64,000 nucleotides of DNA, taken from Caballeronia catudaia (GTDB lineage Bacteria; Pseudomonadota; Gammaproteobacteria; Burkholderiales; Burkholderiaceae). This document shows positions 25,870 to 34,051 of the stretch, in pieces. The DNA lies in NCBI RefSeq assembly GCF_001544755.2, contig NZ_FCOF02000025.1:1-64000 (forward strand), in the 5' to 3' direction. The notes beneath the pieces are model-generated. The model did no database searches and was not told where the DNA came from. It saw only the letters and a program-made list of their open reading frames with translations. The position numbers and the translations under genes were made by a program. Each line of letters opens with the position of its first letter. The stretch's first letter is position 1.

Positions 25870-26115
25870 TTGCTTATCGCACCGGCGCGTTCCAGCCGTC
25901 ACGCCGCGCCGTCGCGCGCGGCGTTCCTGTCGTAGTGTCCCTGTCGTATTTACGCTGTCTGCCGGTGTTTATTGCACCGCACCCAAGCAATTGATTCGCA
26001 CCGTCGTCTTTTTCTCATAAGATGGCGCGAAGGCGGCCCCTCATCAATACAAGTCAATTCGCCATCGGCCGCCGTTGTTTCGAGCGAGGCTATACGCCGC
26101 GCATGGAGGCAGTGG

Positions 26116-26610
26116 ATGGCATGGAGACATAAAAACCGCTGGTTCAGGCGGTGGCTGATGATCATCACGTTCTGGTTCGTGCCGGTGCTGATCGTTGCAG
26201 TGAACGAAGTACGCGAGGAGATGGCATACAACAAGGTCGATCTCCAGAAGTCGCTCTCCACGTGGGACCTGACCGACGGGCAACGCGCGGCCGGCGCCGC
26301 CGCGCGCTGCCACGGCGCGCCCGACGAAGCAAGCGCCTCCGGCTGCCCCGCTGATGTCCTCGCGGCCAACGCCACGAAGCATCAGGAAGCGCTCGATGAA
26401 TACGCCCATCGCAAGGCGACGCTCGCGGATTACCTGTGGCATGCGTTCGTTGGCTACTGGGTCGTGCCCGCCGCATTCCTGCTCGTGCTCGGCATGCTGA
26501 TCGGCGGCGTCAGGCGCGCGCTGCGGCGCTCGCCGGTCGCGCCGTCCTCCGCGCCGTCCTCCGCGCCGTCGTCTCCTCCCACGAAAGTAAAAACGACGAC
26601 TCATTCGTGA
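26116..26610 (+). CDS. Hypothetical two-helix inner-membrane protein
   Basis: This 164-residue protein has a basic N-terminus (MAWRHKNRWFRRW), TM1 at about 14-32 and a soluble loop of about 80 residues containing two cysteines. TM2 is at about 115-140, and the tail has a short SSAP tandem repeat. GGAGG lies six bases before the ATG at 26116, which fixes the start against a longer open frame from 25972. No family is recognised. The predicted topology puts the cysteine-bearing loop in the periplasm, by the positive-inside rule. Its neighbours give no functional hint. Confidence 0.6.
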   Translation: MAWRHKNRWFRRWLMIITFWFVPVLIVAVNEVREEMAYNKVDLQKSLSTWDLTDGQRAAGAAARCHGAPDEASASGCPADVLAANATKHQEALDEYAHRKATLADYLWHAFVGYWVVPAAFLLVLGMLIGGVRRALRRSPVAPSSAPSSAPSSPPTKVKTTTHS

Positions 26611-27009
26611 GCGATGGCCGGGTACGGTCGTTGCTACTTGCAGTTGCGGCTTTTGCGAAACGTTCGACCTCGACGTTACGAAAATTGTGCTTCCCTACCG
26701 GTCACGCTTCGGACGAAAACGCCGATTCCGTTCCGGTTTGGCGAAGCTTCGTCTACCCTGATAGGGGAGATGAGGCCTGGGTCGAAAGTTTTGTGTAATT
26801 TACCGTCTCACCTCGGGGTGATGGGGCCAGGTTCGGAGTAAGCTAGGACAGACTTTGATCCCACCCGAAATGTTGCAGAGCCTGAAAACTCAAGCGTGAC
26901 AAGGCTTCGGGCGTCAGGGCGTGGCTCGCGTTTAACGTTGCTGTGCTATAACTTTGCGTGCCTCACCCTCCCGCTCTATGGGGTTTCCTAAATTCCACGA
27001 TGGAGAACA
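26611..27009. mobile_element. Gene-free spacer with possible insertion-sequence remnant
   Basis: These 399 bases are AT-richer than their surroundings and hold no convincing gene. Around 26770-26832 the minus strand reads GGTAAATTACACAAAACTTTCGACC, which by memory resembles the terminal region of IS256-type elements. It is flanked by a TCACC-TCGG-GGTGA hairpin (26808-26821) and CCTGG/CCAGG arms. No transposase fragment is readable. A TATAAC near 26947-26952 could be the -10 for the downstream lipoprotein gene. Confidence 0.3.
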
Positions 27010-27603
27010 ATGATGCAAAGACGAAACTTCATGCTCAAGTCAACCGCCGTTCTGGCGCTGGGAGGCCTCGCGCTTGCCGGCTGCACGGCAAACAAGAACA
27101 CCGGCGCCGAAGCAGCCGCCGGCGCGGCCGATGACCGCCGCGCCATCGACGCCGACGTCGACAGCACCATCCAGCGTCTCTACGCCACCGTGGGCGGCTC
27201 GCGCGAGCTGGTCGCGAAATCGCGCGGCGTGCTGGTGTTCCCGTCGGTCATCCAGGCAGGTTTCATCGTCGGTGCGCAGTACGGCAAGGGCGCGCTGCGT
27301 GTCGGCGGCAGCACCGTCGGCTATTACAGCACCACCTCCGGCTCGTTCGGCCTGCAGGCGGGCGCGCAGTCGAAGTCGCTGATCTTCCTGTTCATGACGC
27401 AAGACGCGCTCGACAAATTCCGCAATTCCGACGGCTGGTCGGCAGGCGCCGATGCATCGGTGGCGCTCGTGAAGATGGGCGCGAACGGCGTGATCGACAC
27501 GACCACGGCGACGAAGCCAGTCGAAGCCATCGTGCTGACCAACGCCGGTCTCATGGCCGACGTCTCGTTGCAAGGCACGAAGGTATCGCGCATCAAGTAC
27601 TGA
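27010..27603 (+). CDS. Ysc84/BPSL1445-type lipoprotein
   Basis: This 197-residue protein has a lipobox LALAGC, giving a lipidated cysteine at about residue 25. A Ysc84-like domain follows (LVAKSRGVLVFPSVIQAGFIVG, then GYYSTTSGSFGLQAGAQ). Bacterial members of this domain family are outer-membrane or periplasmic lipid-associated proteins. A close Burkholderia homologue has been studied as an immunogenic lipoprotein (BPSL1445). ATG codons at 27010 and 27013 are both possible. A very strong terminator follows at 27648-27694. Confidence 0.85.
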   Translation: MMQRRNFMLKSTAVLALGGLALAGCTANKNTGAEAAAGAADDRRAIDADVDSTIQRLYATVGGSRELVAKSRGVLVFPSVIQAGFIVGAQYGKGALRVGGSTVGYYSTTSGSFGLQAGAQSKSLIFLFMTQDALDKFRNSDGWSAGADASVALVKMGANGVIDTTTATKPVEAIVLTNAGLMADVSLQGTKVSRIKY

Positions 27604-27647
27604 GAGCGCGTCCTTCGATTCCGCGGCAACGCGGCGGCAACGCATGA

Positions 27648-27694
27648 CCGCCGTGTGACGCGACCTTCGGGTCGCGTCACACGGCGGTTTTTTT
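27648..27694 (+). terminator. Very strong intrinsic terminator after the Ysc84 lipoprotein gene
   Basis: Perfect 18-bp arms (27648-27665 and 27670-27687) enclose a TTCG tetraloop. Seven Ts follow at 27688-27694. It ends the lipoprotein transcript 44 bases after the stop codon and also insulates the convergent glycosyltransferase gene. Confidence 0.92.
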
Positions 27695-27710
27695 CTGGTT
27701 TTTCGCGAGC

Positions 27711-28781
27711 TCAGGTCGACGTTGCGCGATCGATCACCTTGAAGCGCGCACGCTTTTGCGCGCGCACCACGGCCTGATACGCCTCGAGATACTGGCGCGC
27801 CATGCGATGCGACGTGAAGCGCTCCTCGAAGCGCTTCCTCACGCGCTCACGGGGCAGCGTGTGCAGACGATTCACGGCGGCCACCGCGCCGATCTCATCC
27901 TCGACGATGAAGCCCGACACGCCCTCATCCACCACTTCCGGCACCGAGCCGCGATTGAATGCGATGACGGGCGTGCCGCACGCCATCGCTTCGATCATCA
28001 CGAGGCCGAAGGGCTCCGGCCAGTCGATCGGGAAAATGAGCGCATGCGCGCCTGACAGAAACTCGGCCTTCTGGCTGTCGTTGATCTCACCGACATAGTC
28101 GACATACGGCAACTCGAGCAACGGCGCGATCTCGCGCTCGAAGTATTCGTGATCGGCGAAATCGACCTTGGCCGCGATCTTGATCGGCAGGCCGCAGCGG
28201 CCCGCGATGCGAATCGCCGTATCCACACGTTTTTCCGGCGAGATGCGCCCCAGGAACGCGAGATACTTCGGCTCCACCGGCTGCGGCGTGTAAAGCGTCT
28301 CCGGCAGGCCGTGATAGACCGTGCTGACCCACTTCGCCTGCGGCAACGGATGCCGTTGCGAATCCGAAATCGAAACGACGGGCGCGGTGTTGAAGGTATC
28401 GAAGACCGGTTGCTGTTCGGGAAGATCGAGGCGTCCGTGCATCGTCGTGATGAACGGCGTGTCCTGGCGCTTGAAGAGCGAGAACGAGTAGTAGTCCATG
28501 TGGAAATGCAGGACGTCGAACTCCTCCGCGCGGCGCCGCACGAGCTCCATCAGCAGCATGTGCGGGGCGATGCGGTCGCGGATCGCCGGGTCGAGGCGCA
28601 GCGCGCGCGGCCAGACGGCTTCCAGGTTGGCGCTGGTTTGTGAATCGCCGGTCGCGAAGAGCGTGACCTCATGCCCGAGCTCGACGAGCGCTTCGGTGAG
28701 GTACGACACGACGCGCTCGGTGCCGCCATAGAGCTTCGGCGGCACCGATTCCGTCAGCGGAGCAATCTGGGCAATTCTCAT
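27711..28781 (-). CDS. Glycosyltransferase family 4 protein
   Basis: This 356-residue GT-B enzyme starts MRIAQIAPLTESVPPKLYGGTERV, a typical GT4 N-terminal glycine-rich loop. The C-terminal donor-site motif EPFGLVMIEAMACGTPVIA carries the E-x7-E pair. It transfers a sugar from a nucleotide donor, but donor and acceptor are unknown. It lies 263 bases downstream of otsA on the same strand. It could therefore belong to stress-related glycan or glycoside synthesis, but the gap allows an independent promoter. Convergent with the lipoprotein gene. Confidence 0.85.
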   Translation of the reverse strand: MRIAQIAPLTESVPPKLYGGTERVVSYLTEALVELGHEVTLFATGDSQTSANLEAVWPRALRLDPAIRDRIAPHMLLMELVRRRAEEFDVLHFHMDYYSFSLFKRQDTPFITTMHGRLDLPEQQPVFDTFNTAPVVSISDSQRHPLPQAKWVSTVYHGLPETLYTPQPVEPKYLAFLGRISPEKRVDTAIRIAGRCGLPIKIAAKVDFADHEYFEREIAPLLELPYVDYVGEINDSQKAEFLSGAHALIFPIDWPEPFGLVMIEAMACGTPVIAFNRGSVPEVVDEGVSGFIVEDEIGAVAAVNRLHTLPRERVRKRFEERFTSHRMARQYLEAYQAVVRAQKRARFKVIDRATST

Positions 28782-29044
28782 CGTTCTCGTCTCCTTGCGA
28801 ATATTGACGTGCGCCGCGGCGCAGCATCCGAGTATGACAGCGGGCCGTAAGGTCGGCCAACGAGGTTTGCCCTTACGCGTTATTCCCTCTCGCGCTCGCC
28901 GCCAATGGCTGCCGTGCGCCGCGAAATCGCCGCGAACTCGTCAGCGCGGTGAGCGGATTATCGAGTACCTGCGCAGCCGATCCAGCGGCTTTTTGCACTT
29001 CCATCGCTCTGTTACAAAGGCGAAACATTCGTTTCGCGAGACGG

Positions 29045-30430
29045 TTACGCTTCGGAATCGCCGCGCAGATCGGCGAGAAAGTTGTCGCGCCACACGCCCA
29101 GGTCGTGCTTGCGCAGCGCGATCATGTTGGTCTCGTGGCGCTGCTTGCGCTCGGCGAGCGGCATCGCGAGCGCGCGACCGATCGCCTCGCTGGTGCCGAC
29201 GATATCGTGAGGATTGACCATCACCGCGCCGGTCATTTCGTCGGCGGCGCCCGCGAACTGCGAGAGCACGAGAACACCGGGATCGCCCGGATTCTGCGCG
29301 GCGACATATTCCTTCGCGACGAGATTCATGCCGTCGCGCAACGGCGTGACGAGGCCGATCTGCGATTCGCGAAAGAGCGACATCAGCTTCCATCGGTCGT
29401 AACGCTGATTGAGATAGCGAATCGGCGTGTAATCCAGCCCCGAGTAGCGCCCGTTGATGCGCCCGGCCTCGTACTCCAGGTTCTGCCGAATCTGCTGATA
29501 GGTTTCGACATCCGAACGCGTCGGCGGCGCAATCTGCACGAGCGTGACGTTGCCGCGCCACTCCGGCGACTTCTCCAGAAAATGCTCGAACGCGCGGAAG
29601 CGCTCGACGAGCCCCTTCGAATAATCGAGCCGGTCCACGCTCATGATGAGCTTGCGCCCCTCCAGGCTCTGCTTCAGATCCATCACGTCCTGACGCGCTT
29701 CGCCGCGCTCGGCCTGCTCGGCGATCTCGTCCGGAAACACGCCGATGCGGTACACGTTGGTCCTGAGCTTTCTGCCGAAGGCTTCGACGTGGCCGTCGGG
29801 CGTCGCGGTGCCGTGCGCGTGGCGGATGATGTAATCGTGAAACGCGACGCGGTCGCTTTCCGTCTGAAATCCCACGACGTCGTAGCAGCACAGCGACTTG
29901 ACCAGTTCCTCGTGCGGCGGAATGTTCAAGAGAATTTGCGGCGACGGAAACGGAATGTGCAGAAAAAACCCGATGCGATTCGTAATGCCCGCGCCACGCA
30001 ATGCCTCGGCGAACGGAATCATGTGATAGTCGTGCACCCAGATGATGTCGCCGGGTTCGAGCAGCTTGATGAGCTTGTGGGCGAGCCACGCGTTGACGCG
30101 CCGGTAGCCGGCGTATTCGTCGCGATCGTAGACGGCGAGATCGTTGCGATAGTGAAAGACCGGCCACAGCATCGCGTTGGAGAAGCCGCGGTAATACTGG
30201 TCGTAATCCTTCTTCGGCAGGCCGACGGTCGCGAAGGTCACGGCGCCGTCCTGTTCGAGCTTGGGCCCCTGATTCGCGACGGTCTCGCTGACAACATCCC
30301 CGCTCCAGCCGAACCAGACACCGCCGCTGTCCTTCAGCGCGCCGAAGACGCCGACGGCGAGCCCGCCCGCGGAGCCCTTGGTTTCGGTCGGCGTGGCGAC
30401 CCGGTTGGATACGACGACGAGACGGCTCAT
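29045..30430 (-). CDS. otsA: Trehalose-6-phosphate synthase (alpha,alpha-trehalose-phosphate synthase)
   Basis: This 461-residue GT20 enzyme condenses UDP-glucose and glucose 6-phosphate into trehalose 6-phosphate, the first step of osmoprotectant trehalose synthesis. Visible motifs include VVVSNRV, GGLAVGV, WVHDYHMIPFA and VDRLDYSKGL. TPLRDGMNLVAKEYVAAQ in the C-terminal half is the UDP-glucose site. Length fits bacterial OtsA (about 470). No otsB phosphatase is in the window, so that step is encoded elsewhere. It follows the MscS gene by 78 bases on the same strand. A weak hairpin (29020-29037) lies just after its stop. Confidence 0.95.
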   Translation of the reverse strand: MSRLVVVSNRVATPTETKGSAGGLAVGVFGALKDSGGVWFGWSGDVVSETVANQGPKLEQDGAVTFATVGLPKKDYDQYYRGFSNAMLWPVFHYRNDLAVYDRDEYAGYRRVNAWLAHKLIKLLEPGDIIWVHDYHMIPFAEALRGAGITNRIGFFLHIPFPSPQILLNIPPHEELVKSLCCYDVVGFQTESDRVAFHDYIIRHAHGTATPDGHVEAFGRKLRTNVYRIGVFPDEIAEQAERGEARQDVMDLKQSLEGRKLIMSVDRLDYSKGLVERFRAFEHFLEKSPEWRGNVTLVQIAPPTRSDVETYQQIRQNLEYEAGRINGRYSGLDYTPIRYLNQRYDRWKLMSLFRESQIGLVTPLRDGMNLVAKEYVAAQNPGDPGVLVLSQFAGAADEMTGAVMVNPHDIVGTSEAIGRALAMPLAERKQRHETNMIALRKHDLGVWRDNFLADLRGDSEA

Positions 30431-30508
30431 GGGGGTTCCTCTTCCTCTTCGAACACTACGCTTTAAGAATAATCCGCAAATTTTCGACCTGAAACCTCCT
30501 CGCGGGTT

Positions 30509-31732
30509 TCACGTTCTTCCGGTCGACGCCGCCGCATGCGCGCGCGGGTCCGGGCCGCCCGGCTCGCCGCGGCTCGCGACGGGATCGGCGGGCGTGTTCG
30601 CCGTGCTTCCGGGTTGCGATGTGACCGCGCGTTCGAGCGGCGGCGCGAAATCGACGTGGCTGTCCTTGCCGGTCGACAAATCCGCGCGAGCACGCGGCAG
30701 GAAATGCGGATACGCGGCCTGCACGAAATTCACGAGCCCTTCGCGCACACGGCAGCGCAAATCCCAGTTGAGCGCCGAATCGAATGAGCTGACGAGCACT
30801 CGAAGCTGCACGGCGCGATCGGTGGCGTCAGTGACTTGCAGCACCTGCACGCGGCCGTCCCATTCAGGCGCGTGCGCGAGAATGCGCTCCAGTTCTTCGC
30901 GCAGCGGCGCAACCGGCATGCGGTAATCGACATACAGAAACACCGTGCCGATGATCTGCGAGCTGTTGCGCGTCCAGTTGGTGAACGGATTTTCGATGAA
31001 CCACTGCAACGGCACGATGAGCCGCCGCTGATCCCAGATGCGGATCGACACATACGTGCCCGTGATTTCCTCGACGCGCCCCCATTCGCCCTGAATGACG
31101 ACGACATCGTCGAGGCGAATCGGCTGCGACAGCGCGATCTGCAAACCAGCGATCAGATTGCCGAGCACCGGCCGCGCCGCGATACCGGCGACCAGTCCCG
31201 CGACGCCCGCCGAAGCCAGCAGGCTCGCGCCGATCTGCCGCACGCTCGGAAATGCCATCAGCGCCCCGCCGAAACCGATGATGACGATCACGACCATCAC
31301 CGAGCGCGCGAGCACGCGCGCCTGCGTGTGAATGCGGCGCGCGTTGAGATTGTCGTCGGTGTCGAGCGGATGCGACTGAACGATCGCCTCGCCCACCGCG
31401 CCCGCCGAGCGCACCGCGAGGAACGTGAGCGCGCCGATCAGCGCGACGGTTTCGACATCGCGCAGCACGCTGATGAACGGGAGCGCATCGGGCGCCTCGA
31501 AGATCATGAAGCCGATTCCGAGGATGACGAGCAGGACGAGCGCGGGCGTGTCGATGTACCGCAGCACGACGCTCATCAGCGGATACGGCCGCGCGATGCG
31601 CGTCAGGATGCGCGAGCCGATGCGATGCACGCCGAGCGCGACCGCCACCGCGATGATCGCGACGACGAACGCGCCGGGCCAGGTGCCGAGCGGCCGTTCT
31701 GCCAGGGCCAGGACATGATCGAGTGAAAGCAT
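30509..31732 (-). CDS. Mechanosensitive ion channel (MscS family)
   Basis: This 407-residue inner-membrane protein has four or five N-terminal helices. The MscS pore and beta-domain segment reads LLASAGVAGLVAGIAARPVLGN, then PIRLDDVVVIQGEWGRVEEI and WFIENPFTNWTR, all typical of the family. A disordered Pro/Ser/Ala-rich tail of about 60 residues follows the conserved C-terminal domain. It releases small solutes on hypo-osmotic shock. It sits 78 bases upstream of otsA, so solute release and osmolyte synthesis genes are adjacent and probably co-transcribed. Confidence 0.9.
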   Translation of the reverse strand: MLSLDHVLALAERPLGTWPGAFVVAIIAVAVALGVHRIGSRILTRIARPYPLMSVVLRYIDTPALVLLVILGIGFMIFEAPDALPFISVLRDVETVALIGALTFLAVRSAGAVGEAIVQSHPLDTDDNLNARRIHTQARVLARSVMVVIVIIGFGGALMAFPSVRQIGASLLASAGVAGLVAGIAARPVLGNLIAGLQIALSQPIRLDDVVVIQGEWGRVEEITGTYVSIRIWDQRRLIVPLQWFIENPFTNWTRNSSQIIGTVFLYVDYRMPVAPLREELERILAHAPEWDGRVQVLQVTDATDRAVQLRVLVSSFDSALNWDLRCRVREGLVNFVQAAYPHFLPRARADLSTGKDSHVDFAPPLERAVTSQPGSTANTPADPVASRGEPGGPDPRAHAAASTGRT

Positions 31733-31925
31733 GAGCGTCGCGGGATCGGCCTCGTGAAGGAATGCAGCGTCGAGGTGGATACGGCGGTCGCATCGCGCGG
31801 ATGCGGATGCAGCCAGCGCTGCGGCGATGGCCGTCCGGGCGCGGCAATCGTCATCTTTGTGTCAGCCAGGCGTGACGCCAGGACGCGCGGCGGCGCCCCG
31901 AGGCAATGACGCGCTCAGCGCGCGT

Positions 31926-32282
31926 TCAGCGCTCCGCCTTGCAGGGAAACGCCTTGCCGAGGCCGAGCGAGACCATCGTGGTCGCGTTGAAATCGGCCTT
32001 GTCGGGATTATTGGCGATGTACTTGCGCACCGCGTCCGTGAGCTGCTGCGGCTTCACGTCCGCGGGCAGGCAGAAGTACTGGCCGATCTGCGGCCCGGAG
32101 GTTCCGCCGATCGCCTCGATCGTATTGTAGATGCCGTCCGCCGCGCCTTCGATATAGGCCGCGCAGGCGGTCCGTGAGTTCGGGTCCGTTTTGGTGCAGA
32201 GCTTGTTCAGGTCGTTGCCGGTGAACGCAAACGCGCACAGGGGCGTCGCGAGAGCACAGGCGATGACGAATTCCCGCAGCAT
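31926..32282 (-). CDS. Rap1a/Tai-like periplasmic protein
   Basis: This 118-residue protein has a signal peptide cleaved near CAFA (residue 19). A compact helical domain with four cysteines follows, of the Rap1a/Tai type (TGNDLNKLC, ACAAYIEGAADGIYNT, YFCLPADVKPQQLTDAVRKYI). The family is named for immunity proteins against type VI amidase effectors, but many stand-alone copies exist with no effector nearby. No secretion gene or effector lies in this window. So either it is an orphan immunity gene or it has another periplasmic role. The ankyrin gene lies upstream on the same strand. Confidence 0.75.
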   Translation of the reverse strand: MLREFVIACALATPLCAFAFTGNDLNKLCTKTDPNSRTACAAYIEGAADGIYNTIEAIGGTSGPQIGQYFCLPADVKPQQLTDAVRKYIANNPDKADFNATTMVSLGLGKAFPCKAER

Positions 32283-32386
32283 GATCTTCCTTTTATGTTG
32301 AGCGGCGGCTTAATTTGAGCGCACGCGGGCGGAACGAACAGCGGCCGCGCCTGACCGCCCTCGCCGCGCCTCAAAATCGCGCTGCG

Positions 32387-33169
32387 CTATTTTGCACCGT
32401 TTGAGCCGCTTTGCGGTGCGCTGCCGCCGCTCGGCATCGAATCCAGACGCGCCTGCAGACCTTCGGCGACGTCTCTCGCTTCGTACTTGCGGGCGAAATC
32501 CACCGCCGTCATGCCGAGCTGATTCTTCACGCGCAGATCCGCGCCTTCGTCGAGCAGCAGCTTGCAGGTCGAAAGATGGTTGCCGCGCGCGGCCATCATC
32601 AGCGGCGTGGTGCCGTTCGGCGAGCCCGCGTCGATGTAGGCCGAATGGTCGACCAGAATCTTCACGATATCGTCATGGCCGTTGGTCGCCGCGTAGTGCA
32701 GCGGCGTCCAGCCCTTCTTGTTCACTTCGGCATCCTTCGCGATCAGCAGATTCACGAACGTGGCGTCGCCGTTGAGCGCGGCGAGCATCATCGCGTTTTC
32801 GCCGGCGGCATCGGTCTTTTCCAGATCGATCTTCGGATTGTCGGCGAGCAGTTGACCGACCTTGTCGGACTTCTCGCGCGCCGCGATCACGATGATCGGC
32901 GTGCCGGTGTTGTCGACGGTATTCGGGTCCGCGCCCTGCGCGAGCTGCTTCTTGACCGCCGATATGTCGTCGAACTTGACGGCCTTGATGAGCGAGTCCA
33001 CGGACGCCGCCCAGACCGGCTGCGCGATCGCGCACGCCGCGAGCAGCGCGCCGGCGACAAGGCCGCGCACGGCCTTACGTGCAGGACGCGAAGGAAAGAC
33101 ATCGCGCGCATGTGAAACGTTTGGCGCGCTCGCCACGGACAGAGTGGAAACCATCGGGGAATTGTTCAT
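32387..33169 (-). CDS. Secreted or membrane-anchored ankyrin-repeat protein
   Basis: This 260-residue protein has an unusually long N-terminal region with a hydrophobic signal segment (GLVAGALLAACAIAQPVWAAS, about 36-56). About five ankyrin repeats follow, including GWTPLHYAATNGHDDIVKILVD and GTTPLMMAARGNHLSTCKLLLD. It ends in a Ser/Gly/Ala tail. It probably binds a protein partner in the periplasm. The start at 33169 is tentative; 33154 is also possible. It lies 64 bases after tatD and 104 bases before the Rap1a-like gene. Confidence 0.85.
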   Translation of the reverse strand: MNNSPMVSTLSVASAPNVSHARDVFPSRPARKAVRGLVAGALLAACAIAQPVWAASVDSLIKAVKFDDISAVKKQLAQGADPNTVDNTGTPIIVIAAREKSDKVGQLLADNPKIDLEKTDAAGENAMMLAALNGDATFVNLLIAKDAEVNKKGWTPLHYAATNGHDDIVKILVDHSAYIDAGSPNGTTPLMMAARGNHLSTCKLLLDEGADLRVKNQLGMTAVDFARKYEARDVAEGLQARLDSMPSGGSAPQSGSNGAK

Positions 33170-33233
33170 AAGTGACCTTCGGATTGCCTTGAAACAGTTT
33201 TCTCGTGAGCGGGCCGACCGCCCGGGACGAACA

Positions 33234-34019
33234 TCACGCCGGCCGCGCGATCTTGAAGAGCCGGAAAAAATTCTCGGTGGTCGCCTCGGCGACAGCTTCT
33301 TCCGGCTCTTCGCGCAACTGCGCGATGAAACGTCCGACATAGCTGACGTAAGCAGGTTCATTCGGCTTGCCGCGATACGGCACCGGCGCGAGATAGGGCG
33401 AATCGGTTTCGATTAGCAGCCGCTCGATCGGCACGCGGCACGCGACCTCGTGCACATCCTTCGCATTCTTGAACGTGACGATGCCCGACAGCGAGATATG
33501 GAAATTCTGAGCGAGCGCCTTCTCCGCGACGTCCCACGGCTCGGTGAAGCAGTGCATCACGCCGCCCGGCACGCCCGCGCGCTCCTCCTCCATGATGCGC
33601 AGCGTGTCTTCCGACGACGAGCGCGTGTGGACGATGAGCGGCTTGCCAGCGATATGCGCGGCGCGTATGTGCGTGCGAAAGCGTTCGCGTTGCCATTCCA
33701 TGTCGGCGATGCTGCGCCCTTCCAGACGATAGTAGTCGAGCCCGGTTTCGCCGATCGCGCACACCTTCGGATGCTTCGCCAGCTCGACGAGTTCCGCGAC
33801 GCTCGGCTCGCGCATGTCCTCGTGATCCGGATGCACGCCGACTGACGCATACACGTTCTCGTGCTTTTCCGCGATCTGGAGCACCGAGGGCAGCGTTTCC
33901 AGGTCGACGGACACGCACAGCGCATGCGTGACCGCGTGCGCGCGCATCTTGTCGAGCACGTCGGGCAAACGGTCGGCGAGCCCTTCGAAGTTGATGTGAC
34001 AGTGTGAATCGACGAACAT
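33234..34019 (-). CDS. TatD-family metal-dependent hydrolase (YcfH-like)
   Basis: This 261-residue TIM-barrel nuclease-type hydrolase has the metal-binding motif DSHCHIN at the N-terminus, with GETGLDYYR and IVHTRSSSEDTL further on. A C-terminal LLIETDSPYLAP carries the catalytic Asp. TatD proteins act as DNases or D-aminoacyl hydrolases; the E. coli homologue YcfH also sits after holB. It was started at MFVDSHCH, 32 bases after holB, rather than at the long upstream frame. Confidence 0.92.
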   Translation of the reverse strand: MFVDSHCHINFEGLADRLPDVLDKMRAHAVTHALCVSVDLETLPSVLQIAEKHENVYASVGVHPDHEDMREPSVAELVELAKHPKVCAIGETGLDYYRLEGRSIADMEWQRERFRTHIRAAHIAGKPLIVHTRSSSEDTLRIMEEERAGVPGGVMHCFTEPWDVAEKALAQNFHISLSGIVTFKNAKDVHEVACRVPIERLLIETDSPYLAPVPYRGKPNEPAYVSYVGRFIAQLREEPEEAVAEATTENFFRLFKIARPA

Positions 34020-34051
34020 CCGGTGCTCCTTAATGCATGTCTTGCGGTACG

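Noticed and set aside
31926..32282. Type VI secretion effector/immunity locus
   Set aside because: Only a Rap1a-like gene is present; no amidase effector, VgrG, PAAR or structural gene occurs in the window.
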